Shown piece after piece: positions 8,510 through 16,492 of a stretch of DNA of 42,735 bases; positions within the stretch are counted from its first letter, which is position 1; each line of letters begins with the position of its first letter. The notes beneath the pieces were generated by a model. It was not told the origin of the DNA and searched no databases. It saw only the letters and a program-made list of their open reading frames with translations. The translations under genes were made by a program, and so were the position numbers. Source of the DNA: Cryobacterium sp. Y57 (GTDB lineage Bacteria > Actinomycetota > Actinomycetes > Actinomycetales > Microbacteriaceae); the NCBI RefSeq assembly GCF_002929505.1, contig NZ_PJJL01000050.1:1780-44514 (forward strand). The letters are read 5' to 3'.

Positions 8510-9181
8510 GGGACTGCCCCGGGTTTGGCGGCTGTGTTCCCAGCAGCGGCTCTGGAGTGTGTTCGCGAAGAAACGCGGCCTGACGCGGAAGGCCGGGCCG
8601 CCGGTGCACGATGACCTCGTTAAACGGAAGTTCACCGCGACCCGTCCGAACCAGCTCTGGCTGACCGACATCACCGAGCACCGCACCGACGAGGGCAAGA
8701 TCTACCTCTGCGCCATCAAGGACGTCTACTCGAACAAGATCGTCGGCTACTCCATCGACTCACGAATGAAAGCGTCGCTGGCCGTCGCCGCCGCCCGCAA
8801 CGCGATCGGGCAGCGGACCATCGAGGGGACGATCCTGCACTCCGACCGCGGGTCGCAATTCCGGTCTAACGCCTTCGTCCGGGTGCTAAAGAACAACAGC
8901 ATCACTGGATCGATGGGCCGGGTCGGCGCGCGTGGCGACAACGCCGCGATGGAGTCGTTCTTCGCGTTGCTGCAGAAGAACGTCCTCGACCGGCAACGCT
9001 GGGCCACCCGGGACGAACTCCGCCTGGCGATGGTCGTGTGGATCGAACGGACCTACCACCGCCGGCGACGACAACGCCGCCTTGGTAAGCTCACCCCGAT
9101 CGAGTTTGAGACAATGATTATGGCCCTCACGACCGCCTGAAACCACTAACCCTATGAGTCAACTGAACCCGGGGCAGTCCC
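8510..9181 (+). mobile_element. Internally deleted IS3-family element with intact terminal inverted repeats
   Basis: A 672-bp unit is bounded by perfect 16-bp inverted repeats: GGGACTGCCCCGGGTT at 8510-8525 and its reverse complement at 9166-9181. Between them is only the 3' two-thirds of an IS3-type orfB; orfA and the 5' part of orfB are absent. The left repeat runs directly into the orfB codons for RVWRLCSQQR, so one deletion fused the tip to the gene interior. No clear short target duplication is visible (AAA/GAA on the two sides). It sits between the two relaxase remnants. Confidence 0.75.
8511..9140 (+). pseudogene. IS3-family transposase OrfB, N-terminally deleted
   Basis: About 205 codons of a retroviral-integrase-type transposase. 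The DDE residues are visible: Asp in WLTDITEH, Asp in LHSDRGSQF and Glu in AAMESFFALLQ, followed by the usual C-terminal WIERTYHRRRRQRRLGKLTP. The DNA-binding OrfA and the N-terminal part of OrfB are missing, so it cannot work as an independent transposase. The frame is otherwise uninterrupted to the TGA at 9138-9140, which suggests a fairly recent deletion. Confidence 0.85.
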
Positions 9182-9182
9182 G

Positions 9183-9800
9183 AATGATCGGAAGCTGCGC
9201 TCCAACCAGGGCAAGGACTTTGTCGCGAACGGAGACCTCTGGACGATCCTGGGCGACGAGGGCGGAGACCTGAAGGTGAAGAGCCTTCGGCACGGGGGAG
9301 TGCTGACCCTGCCGGTCGAATACGTGGCCACATACGTGGAGCTTGGGTAGGCGGCGACGATCAATCGAGTGCAGGGCATGACCGTGGACACGTCCCACAT
9401 TCTTGTGGACCCGCAGTCGACGTCACGGGAGCAGCTCTACGTGGCGGCGACCCGCGGGCGTGAGTCCAACCGGATGTATGCGGTCGTTGAAGAGACTCTT
9501 GAGGCGGATGCGCACGCTCCCGATCACCTGCGCACCTCGATCATCGATGCGCTCACCGCGGTGCTCGCGCGCGAGGGCGTTGAGCGGTCTGCGACCGAGG
9601 AGATCCAGCGCGAGCAGGATGCCGCGGCGAGCGTCTCGACATTGCTGCCGACCTACGAGGATGCTGTAGCACGGGTCTACGACCCGGACCAAATCGGGCG
9701 GATGGAAGCAATCGTGACGGATGTGCTCGACGCTGGCATCGCCGATCGGGTCGTCAACGACGAGGCGTGGACACATCTTGCGAGTCGGCTCAGTACAGCT
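9183..9800 (+). pseudogene. MobF-type relaxase, helicase-domain remnant with internal stop
   Basis: The plus-strand frame beginning with NDRKLRSNQGKDFVANGDLW is the UvrD/RecD-like helicase part of a TraA-type relaxase. It contains the late helicase motif INRVQGMTVDTSH and the REQLYVAATRGRESN motif. A TAG at about 9348-9350 replaces the tyrosine expected in ELGYAATINR, so the frame is cut; the downstream portion stays open to 9818. The similarity fades near LASRLSTAS (about 9790-9800). The N-terminal relaxase domain and the early helicase motifs are absent. Together with 7760-8460 it makes up most of the second half of one relaxase, in inverted order. Confidence 0.78.
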
Positions 9801-9994
9801 AGCCGCTGCCTCGGTTGAAGCCCAGCTCAGCCGAGGCACCACTCACGTCAGCAAGCCGCTCCAGCAAAGCCAGAAAAGTCGGTCGAAGACTCATCAAGCA
9901 GGTTTGACCTGGTCCTGCAAACTCCCAAAATCTCTGTACTGCAACGATTGCTAGAACCCAAGGCATTCTCGGCCCTATTTTCAGTCGGCTCTAA

Positions 9995-10375
9995 CACGGC
10001 GTGACCAAATCGCACTCCCGCCCGCATACGAGCAACGACAATCCATTTTCGGAGTCGCATTTCAAGATTCTGAAGTACATTTCCGAGTTTCACGACCGGT
10101 TCTACAGCCTCGCTGAGGCACGCTCATGCTGCACCGAATTCTACGACTGGTATAACGGTGAACATCGTCATTCGGGCATCGGGATGCATACGCCGTTCAA
10201 CGTTCACTACGGCCGCGCACCCTTCGTCCAGTATGCCCGTGCGCGCGTCCTCACGACGGCATACGCCGATCACCCCGAACGCTTGGTTCGGCAGCACCCG
10301 CAGCCGCCAACGTTCCCGACGACGACCTGGATCAACGAACCCGAGAAGGCGAAAACGAACTCTATGACCGGCTAA
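9995..10375 (+). pseudogene. IS3-family transposase, C-terminal fragment
   Basis: About 125 codons match the integrase-core C-terminus of a second, different IS3-type transposase: THSRPHTSNDNPFSESHFK-like start, the catalytic Glu neighbourhood (FSESHFKILKY), then FYDWYNGEHRHSGIGMHTPF. The first two catalytic aspartates and all upstream parts are missing. The sequence after the stop (about 10376-10415) looks like an element end but no matching left end is present. The 200 bp before it (9801-9994) show nothing I recognise. Confidence 0.8.
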
Positions 10376-10469
10376 GGGAACTGACCCATAAAAGTTGACA
10401 TCTTCTTCCGGGGGGACATGATCAAGACTGCCCTCAATAGGACCACTTCGAACACTTTGCGATCCATTC

Positions 10470-11918
10470 CTAATCCCTTGTCAAGGTTGGGTGGCGCTTG
10501 TGCCATGTTGTTTTTGCTTGGAACGCTGCAGCCAGCCGTATAAGCGTTGCCTCGTCGAAATCCGACCCGACAAACTGGACCGAAACTGGTAGTCCATCAT
10601 CGCTGTAACCGGCCGGAACAGTCACAGTCGGCAGCTGCGACATTGTAAAAGGCACGGTATACCGATGTACCTGGGTCACGGTTTGTTCGTCCATACGTAC
10701 CATGTCCACTGCTGGAGGTGCAGGGAAAGGCAATCCCGGAATGAGTAGGGCGTCAATATCATTAAGAACTGTTTGAGCGCTTCCCCGGAAGTGTGCGCGA
10801 CGGAGCAGCAGCTCCTGATATTCGGTTCCGCTAAGTTTTCGACCCCTCTCGATAAGCGCAGCAAGAGCGGGGCCGTAAGACCCTTTATTTGCGGCGTACC
10901 AGTTCCGATGTGCCACAGCGGTTTGCACTCCACACACGTCGAACCAGTCTTCAACGATCTGCCGTGAATCCGGGAACGAGACAGGTACGATTCGCGCTCC
11001 AAGGTGCGTCAGCACGTCGAGGGTGGAATCTAGTGCTCTGCTCACCTCAACCGACACGTCGTCGTATGCCCATCCGATATCGATCCCGATGCGGACACCA
11101 TGCAGTCCGTGAGGTGAAACTGCGGCGTAATCGGGCACGGGGAGTAGGCTCGCCGTTGGATCGAGTAGGTCCCGCCCAGCGATCGCTGACAGCATGATCG
11201 CTCCATCGATTACGGACCTGGTTAGGGTTCCCACATGGTCGAGCGTCGCGGCCAACTCGAACACTCCTGCGCGGCTGACGCGACCCCAGGTTGGCTTGAT
11301 ACCTGTCACGCCATTGGCGGATGCGGGCATCCGGATTGAACCGCCAGTGTCTGAAGCAAGGGCTCCGAAGACTAGACCCGCCGCAGATGCGACACCGCTC
11401 CCACTCGACGAGACCCCCGTCCACTTAGAACGATCCCAAGGATTAAGAGGAGCCTCGAATGGGAACGTGTGCTCAGCGTAAATCCCTTCCGTGGTGTGCA
11501 CCTTGCCGACGATTATGGCTCCAGCAGAACGGAGGCGCTCGACTACCGTTGCGGTGACCGTGGATACATCACCGATCTTGCTGGGCATTCCCATCGATGC
11601 TGGCCATCCAGCAATTTCGTAGATATCCTTGACAGCAAGCGGTACTCCGTGTAGCGGTCCCCGCCAGAAGCCCTCCGCGAGTTCCTTGTCTCGTTCTGCC
11701 GCAGCTGCGCGCGCACCGCTATCGTCGATAAACTTAAAGCTTTTCAGCTCGGGATCGAATTCTTCTATGCGTGTGAGTTGCGCTGCGAGGAGATCAGTAA
11801 CCGAGATACTTCGGCGGGCTATGAGTTCTGCCACCTCCGATATCTCTGCATAATGGAGAGGATTTCCCTTGGCCAAGGTAGCGTCTTCTGGTTTGATGAA
11901 TATTGATTTACTCTGCAT
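10470..11918 (-). CDS. Amidase (amidase signature family)
   Basis: A 482-residue amidase signature hydrolase that cleaves a carboxamide to acid and ammonia. The Ser-cisSer-Lys triad is visible: Lys97 in PLAVKDIYE, cis-Ser170 in the SSSGSG stretch and nucleophile Ser194 in DTGGSIRMPA, with the family's 24-residue Ser-Ser spacing. GAGGAAAC precedes the ATG at 11918. It is the last gene of a minus-strand amide-degradation cluster and is separated from the formamidase gene by 187 bp, so it may have its own promoter. Base composition is less GC-rich than in the flanking operons. The substrate is not predictable from sequence. Confidence 0.9.
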   Translation of the reverse strand: MQSKSIFIKPEDATLAKGNPLHYAEISEVAELIARRSISVTDLLAAQLTRIEEFDPELKSFKFIDDSGARAAAAERDKELAEGFWRGPLHGVPLAVKDIYEIAGWPASMGMPSKIGDVSTVTATVVERLRSAGAIIVGKVHTTEGIYAEHTFPFEAPLNPWDRSKWTGVSSSGSGVASAAGLVFGALASDTGGSIRMPASANGVTGIKPTWGRVSRAGVFELAATLDHVGTLTRSVIDGAIMLSAIAGRDLLDPTASLLPVPDYAAVSPHGLHGVRIGIDIGWAYDDVSVEVSRALDSTLDVLTHLGARIVPVSFPDSRQIVEDWFDVCGVQTAVAHRNWYAANKGSYGPALAALIERGRKLSGTEYQELLLRRAHFRGSAQTVLNDIDALLIPGLPFPAPPAVDMVRMDEQTVTQVHRYTVPFTMSQLPTVTVPAGYSDDGLPVSVQFVGSDFDEATLIRLAAAFQAKTTWHKRHPTLTRD

Positions 11919-12105
11919 AAAAGTTTCCTCTGTCTTTGTCGTGAACGTATGACTTTGAAAAATACTGCACAGGGGTTCTATTCGGCGTCTTGATCGAAAA
12001 GCTAAGGTGCCGGATACATCTTCATACTCCTAAGTCGCAAGGTCCCGCTTCCCCCCAATTCTCGAGAACGCGATTCCGGCCGTAATTGTCGAAATTAATC
12101 TCGCG

Positions 12106-13113
12106 CTACCAAGTCGTTTTCTTTAATTTCTCATGCATGCCTTTCATGGCCACGACATTCTTCAAGAACGCTTTAGGCATTTTGCAAACGACCGTGTAAG
12201 CCTTGTCACATGCATTCGCCACGGGGGTAAGTACTGTCTGGGTCACAAGTTGGTAGGCATCCATTGTAGAAATTTCCAGAAGTTCAGACATCCAACGAAC
12301 CATTTCAACATGGGCAACCCGGAATGCATCTTCCATTGGCTTGGAGGACCCTGTTGTCATTAAATATTCATCGGTTTCGAGTCTCGGCCAAGGAGTTTGC
12401 ATGTGCTTAATTAAATCGACCACTATCACTGAATCCATGGCGCACTCAACGGCAACGCCGCAGGTTTCTCCTTCGGACTGCCTGGCATGACCATCACCAA
12501 AAGAAAGAAGAGCTCCCTCAACGTTTACGCCTAGATAGCAGGTCGCCCCCACGCGCATCTCCGGTGTATCCATGTTCCCGCCCCAGCAACCTGGAGCTAG
12601 CGATGATCGGACTTCGCGCAGTGGTGGCGCCACTCCGACCGTTCCGTGCATGGGATCCATCGGAAGGTCCAGACCGAACTTGCTTTCCCGTGCTTCATAC
12701 CGGACCAACCTATTTACTTTGTCTAACTCATAAATCCACGTCATTTCGGGTAGCGCTTCTTGCAGCATGGCCGTTTCCGGCGTGGAGGTTAGCCCGCCAA
12801 AAAAAGGTATCGACGCACTCACCCCCCACTTGTACCGTGGTTCAATTTGAATGAAATGAACAGCCAGGGTGTCACCGAGCTCTGCACCCTCAAGAAAGAA
12901 AGGGCCCGTCTGCGGGTTCAGGTAGCGGCTGTCACAGACTTGAGAGGGCAGCTTATCTATGGAATTTAAAACCCCCCCAAAAGCATCCAATGTTGTCGCT
13001 CTGATCACAGTCCCCGGTCTAATCGAGAGAACCGGCTCGACTCCTCCGAACGTATAAACCAGTTTCGACCGATCTGCATCCTCATCGGATTCGAACTCGA
13101 TGAATTCACCCAT
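12106..13113 (-). CDS. Acetamidase/formamidase family protein
   Basis: A 335-residue member of the FmdA/AmdA family, which hydrolyses formamide, acetamide or related short amides with release of ammonia. Family features visible are the N-terminal beta-rich region, the TGPFFLEGAELGDTLAVHF stretch at about 68-86, the histidine- and glycine-rich centre (MDPMHGTVGVAP; GCWGGNMDTPEM; LLSFGDGHARQSEGE) and the C-terminal VANACDKAYTVVCKMPK segment. GGAGAGG precedes the ATG at 13113. It follows the NCS1 permease gene by 44 bp on the same strand, so the pair is probably co-transcribed. Confidence 0.9.
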   Translation of the reverse strand: MGEFIEFESDEDADRSKLVYTFGGVEPVLSIRPGTVIRATTLDAFGGVLNSIDKLPSQVCDSRYLNPQTGPFFLEGAELGDTLAVHFIQIEPRYKWGVSASIPFFGGLTSTPETAMLQEALPEMTWIYELDKVNRLVRYEARESKFGLDLPMDPMHGTVGVAPPLREVRSSLAPGCWGGNMDTPEMRVGATCYLGVNVEGALLSFGDGHARQSEGETCGVAVECAMDSVIVVDLIKHMQTPWPRLETDEYLMTTGSSKPMEDAFRVAHVEMVRWMSELLEISTMDAYQLVTQTVLTPVANACDKAYTVVCKMPKAFLKNVVAMKGMHEKLKKTTW

Positions 13114-13157
13114 TTCGTTTCTACCTCTCCTAAATATTAAAAAGTAAAACTCTAAAC

Positions 13158-14600
13158 TTAGAAGGAGGCCGTAGGCGTGAGCAAGTCCGCCTCCTTAGCA
13201 CGTTGCTCGCCTCTCTTGGAAAAGTAAAACCTACCCTTCGTTGCAACGGTCAGCACAACGTAGACGCTAGGACCGATAGCCATAGCAATAAACGATGCGT
13301 AGTAAACGGGATACATTCCGAAGACGCCGGCTGCACCGATCGCAACGGCGAGCCCCATTGCTACGAGTCCACATGGATTCCAATTTCTGATCACCCCGTC
13401 TCGGTATTCAATCACTTCGGATTTAGCCAATTTCAGTAGCTTCCTGCATATGAAGTAATCGGCCAACAAGATAAAGATCCAAGTGTTCGTCATGACGCCC
13501 GTCACGGCCAGGAAAGTATCCGTGTACTGGAGAACGTTCGCCGGGTATAGCAGTATGCCGACTATGAGAAGACCGACCATCCACCAGTTTCGTCGAATTT
13601 TACGTTTGGATATGACGTCCCAGGTGTTTGCGAATGCCAGAGAACCAGAATATAAATTCATGACATTGATGCGTATTTGTGTAATGATTGTAAAAATCAC
13701 TCCTAACAAAAGCATAAACGTAGCAAAAACGAATCCCGGGTCAGTTGCTAGGAGTTCGTCTCCTTCAAGGTACGGAAGAATGGTAAATGCGATGAAAGCT
13801 CCGAGAAATAGGACGATCGCGATCATAAGCATTTCCGCGAACATGATACGGCCGGTGCCGATGTATCCTAGCGTCTTTTTTGTGAATCGACCGTAATCAG
13901 TGGCTAATAGTGCTTGAAATACAATTTGTCCATTACAGAGGCTAAATGCCTGCCACATGGCTTGAGAGCCCAGGTCGTTTGTGGCATCCCACTGGCCAGG
14001 GCCAACAAGAACATATCCATCTGCCAGCATTACCATTCCGATAATGAAGAGAATCAGGAATATGGGCAGCCCAAATTTCTGCAATATATTCATTGAGTGC
14101 ATGCCGCGCCATGCGAACCATAATGCTATAGCACCGACGATGGCGAAGACGAAACTTGCACCCGGTGAGTTTATGCCAATGCCAAAGTATTGGCTGAGTG
14201 CATGAGAAACGATACTGCCTTCAAATATAAAGTAAAAAACATAGTTGATGCCGTAGACAACTGACGCAATTGCCGATCCCTTCGCACCGAACCCTAAACC
14301 ACGCGTAAGAAGGACCATGCTTAAGCCTTGTTTGTTCGCTATGCGCATTATCAACGCGCCGAGAACGGTTGCAGTAGTTATCAAATATAGGATTGGAATC
14401 AACATTTGTGGCCAACCGACGAGGAATCCTAGTTGCCCCCCGAGGGTAAACCAGAACATGGCCGTGACGTTTCCCGTGAGAACCAGCAAAATTGCTAATG
14501 ACGGCCATCTTTGGTTACCTGGAACTCTGCTGGTGGCGTAGCTTTCCATCTGGTCGTCGAGGCTTGTGGCTGGTCCTTTAAAATGTTTTGAGAATCCCAT
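13158..14600 (-). CDS. NCS1-family permease (purine/cytosine/allantoin/hydantoin type)
   Basis: A 480-residue integral membrane protein with about twelve hydrophobic segments. The N-terminal region (WPSLAILLVLTGNVTAMFWFTLGGQLGF at about 33-60) corresponds to the NCS1 substrate and sodium/proton site region in helix 1. These secondary transporters import nucleobases, ureides, hydantoins or related ring amides. Position between two amide hydrolase genes, with a 29-bp gap to the upstream amidase, suggests it brings in the amide that the cluster degrades. AAAGGAATAAGG lies before the ATG at 14600. Confidence 0.9.
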   Translation of the reverse strand: MGFSKHFKGPATSLDDQMESYATSRVPGNQRWPSLAILLVLTGNVTAMFWFTLGGQLGFLVGWPQMLIPILYLITTATVLGALIMRIANKQGLSMVLLTRGLGFGAKGSAIASVVYGINYVFYFIFEGSIVSHALSQYFGIGINSPGASFVFAIVGAIALWFAWRGMHSMNILQKFGLPIFLILFIIGMVMLADGYVLVGPGQWDATNDLGSQAMWQAFSLCNGQIVFQALLATDYGRFTKKTLGYIGTGRIMFAEMLMIAIVLFLGAFIAFTILPYLEGDELLATDPGFVFATFMLLLGVIFTIITQIRINVMNLYSGSLAFANTWDVISKRKIRRNWWMVGLLIVGILLYPANVLQYTDTFLAVTGVMTNTWIFILLADYFICRKLLKLAKSEVIEYRDGVIRNWNPCGLVAMGLAVAIGAAGVFGMYPVYYASFIAMAIGPSVYVVLTVATKGRFYFSKRGEQRAKEADLLTPTASF

Positions 14601-14629
14601 GCCTTATTCCTTTGCTGTTACGGTGAGTA

Positions 14630-16057
14630 TCACCTGGATGTGGGTGTTCTTATGTGATAGGAACTGTTCTTTTGAAATGCATGAGCTACCTTGAAAAGGG
14701 TCGCCTCACCGAATGGTTTTCCGATTAATTGCATCCCGATGGGTAAAGTGTTGTGATCGAATCCGGACGGCACAGAGAGTGCGGGTAATCCGGTTAGGGA
14801 AGCGATCCCTGTATAACGCATTATCGCCTGAAGTGTAGCTTGTTCAACCCCGGTTTCGAGTTCGATCGTTTCGGTGCCTATCATGGGTGCAGTGAATGGG
14901 GTCGTCGGAAACACAAAGACGTCTATTGAATCGTTGAAGTGGTTTATAAATATATCTCTCAAAAGGCTGCGATAACGCTGCGCTTGTATGTAATGACTCG
15001 CAAGATAAAGCTCACCCTGCTCCAACATAAAGCGAACGTCGTCACCGTAATCCTCAGGTCTTTCACGCAACCACCTCTGGTGATACGCCGTTGATTCTGC
15101 GGTCTCAATTGTCATGAGGGCTGAAATATTATATTCGAGTTCGGGTATATCGATTTCCTGCACAATGGCACCTAGATCACATAGCTGCGCCAAGGCCTTT
15201 TTAGTAGCGGCGAGAACGGCTGGCTGAAGTTGAGTGAAAGCATAATCGGGAACCACACCGATTCTGAGTCCCTGCACGCCGTTGTTGAGAGTTCGTAGGT
15301 AGTCGGGAACAGCGACTGTGGCCGTCGTCGAGTCTCGACGATCATGGCCAGCGACTATTTGGAGGAGGAGGGCGTTATCTTCTGCGGAATGCGTCATTGG
15401 TCCGCAGGTGTCGAGACTCCATGCGAGTGGAATTATCCCATGGTTGCTGACACGACCGATTGTGGGTCGAATCCCCGTGATCCCTGTTGCGCTGCTAGGG
15501 AGGCGAACTGATCCGCCCGTGTCAGTACCGAAAGCACCAGGTATCAACCCTGCAGCGACAGCAGATGCTGATCCACCCGATGAGCCGAAAGGAGTTCTAT
15601 TCGTGTCCCAGGGGTTTTTGACTTTTCCGTAGTGCGGATTTTCGGATGTTGCTCCCCAAGCGAACTCATGCATATTTGTGTTCGCGATGATATTCGCACC
15701 GGCACGCTTTAGACGGGATACGATTGTAGAGTCCTCCGAGGGAATATAGTCTGCGAGTATTTTGCTCCCCGCGGACGTCTTCCGCCCAGATAGAGAGATG
15801 TTGTCCTTAATCGCAATTGGGACACCGTGCAAGGGCCCTAGAGTGTAGCCGGCCTTGATCATTGATTCTGAAGCTGTCGCTACCGCGAGGGCTTGGTCCG
15901 GATGCGTAGAGATGAATGCCGATAGACCGGTTCGTGACCTTTCAATGCGGTCTAAAAATGCCTCCGTTATCTCGACTGGGGACAATTCTCGGCTTGAAAT
16001 TTTTTTGGCGATTTCGAGAATGCCCATTAGGGCAAGATCGCCCTCCGCAATGGTCAT
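14630..16057 (-). CDS. Amidase (amidase signature family), paired with a GatC-like small protein
   Basis: A 475-residue amidase with the full triad: Lys84 (IAIKDNISL), cis-Ser159 (FGSSGGS) and nucleophile Ser183 (DTGGSVRLPSS). The motifs are closer to the GatA/AtzE side of the family than those of the amidase at 10470-11918. The ATG at 16057 overlaps the stop of the small upstream gene (ATGA), so the two proteins are translationally coupled. AtzE, the 1-carboxybiuret hydrolase, works with the small GatC-like AtzG in just this arrangement; by analogy this amidase may act as a complex on a small amide or ureide. The true substrate is unknown. Confidence 0.88.
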   Translation of the reverse strand: MTIAEGDLALMGILEIAKKISSRELSPVEITEAFLDRIERSRTGLSAFISTHPDQALAVATASESMIKAGYTLGPLHGVPIAIKDNISLSGRKTSAGSKILADYIPSEDSTIVSRLKRAGANIIANTNMHEFAWGATSENPHYGKVKNPWDTNRTPFGSSGGSASAVAAGLIPGAFGTDTGGSVRLPSSATGITGIRPTIGRVSNHGIIPLAWSLDTCGPMTHSAEDNALLLQIVAGHDRRDSTTATVAVPDYLRTLNNGVQGLRIGVVPDYAFTQLQPAVLAATKKALAQLCDLGAIVQEIDIPELEYNISALMTIETAESTAYHQRWLRERPEDYGDDVRFMLEQGELYLASHYIQAQRYRSLLRDIFINHFNDSIDVFVFPTTPFTAPMIGTETIELETGVEQATLQAIMRYTGIASLTGLPALSVPSGFDHNTLPIGMQLIGKPFGEATLFKVAHAFQKNSSYHIRTPTSR

Positions 16058-16263
16058 TTCTCGTGGTCCATAAAGTCGGTATGTGAGAAAGTTGTGATAG
16101 GAGTAACGTCCCGGTTTTCTACGGATGTCATAAATGCGCTTAGTCTATTTGCTTCCGACCTAAGCCTCTCGTGTTCCCCCTGATGCAGTTGTAATACCTC
16201 GTGCAAAATTTGGATACCTGAAACGCCAAAGATTGTTTCCACGGTTTCAGTAGAGTTTGTCAT
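16054..16263 (-). CDS. Small GatC/AtzG-like protein, probable partner subunit of the adjacent amidase
   Basis: A 69-residue protein with AAGGAG eight bases before the ATG at 16263 and a 4-bp stop/start overlap with the amidase gene. The central pattern E-x-E-R-L-x4-N-x-L-x-x-F-M followed by V-E-N-x-D-V-x-P (about residues 30-55) resembles the helix pair and the exit into the C-terminal belt of GatC, the subunit that wraps the amidase GatA in the tRNA amidotransferase. AtzG, partner of AtzE, is of the same size. Assignment is by eye from pattern, size and coupling; overall identity is low. It could instead be an unrelated small protein. Confidence 0.6.
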   Translation of the reverse strand: MTNSTETVETIFGVSGIQILHEVLQLHQGEHERLRSEANRLSAFMTSVENRDVTPITTFSHTDFMDHEK

Positions 16264-16492
16264 GTATACCGCTCCTTATCATGAGGTATGTGAGTTATTG
16301 TTACCGAAAAAAGTCAACCGGAGACGCCTATAGAGAAAGTATGCAGGGCGTTATTCGTATTGAAAAAAGACGTGAGACTAGCATGCCTATCCTCATCTTC
16401 AATAGGACTATCTGCGTATTTGGTCGGGTGTTATGCGTGGTAACTGGAACGTTTTCATATAAACATGCGAACCAGTTTAAATGAACGACAAG
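16264..16492. other. AT-rich intergenic region upstream of the GatC-like/amidase genes
   Basis: A 229-bp gap, clearly poorer in GC than the flanking synthetase gene. On the minus strand a TTGACT lies about 50 bases before the small-protein start, but no convincing -10 stands at proper spacing. It probably holds the promoter of the amidase genes; I see no strong terminator after the synthetase stop at 16493. A plus-strand open frame here has no coding character. Confidence 0.4.

Noticed and set aside
16054..16263. Antitoxin-like small protein
   Set aside because: The size fits, but the 4-bp coupling to an amidase and the GatC-like pattern give a better explanation.
16257..16484. 75-codon plus-strand frame as a possible small gene
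   Set aside because: No ribosome binding site or conserved motif, and it lies in the AT-rich promoter region of the opposite strand.
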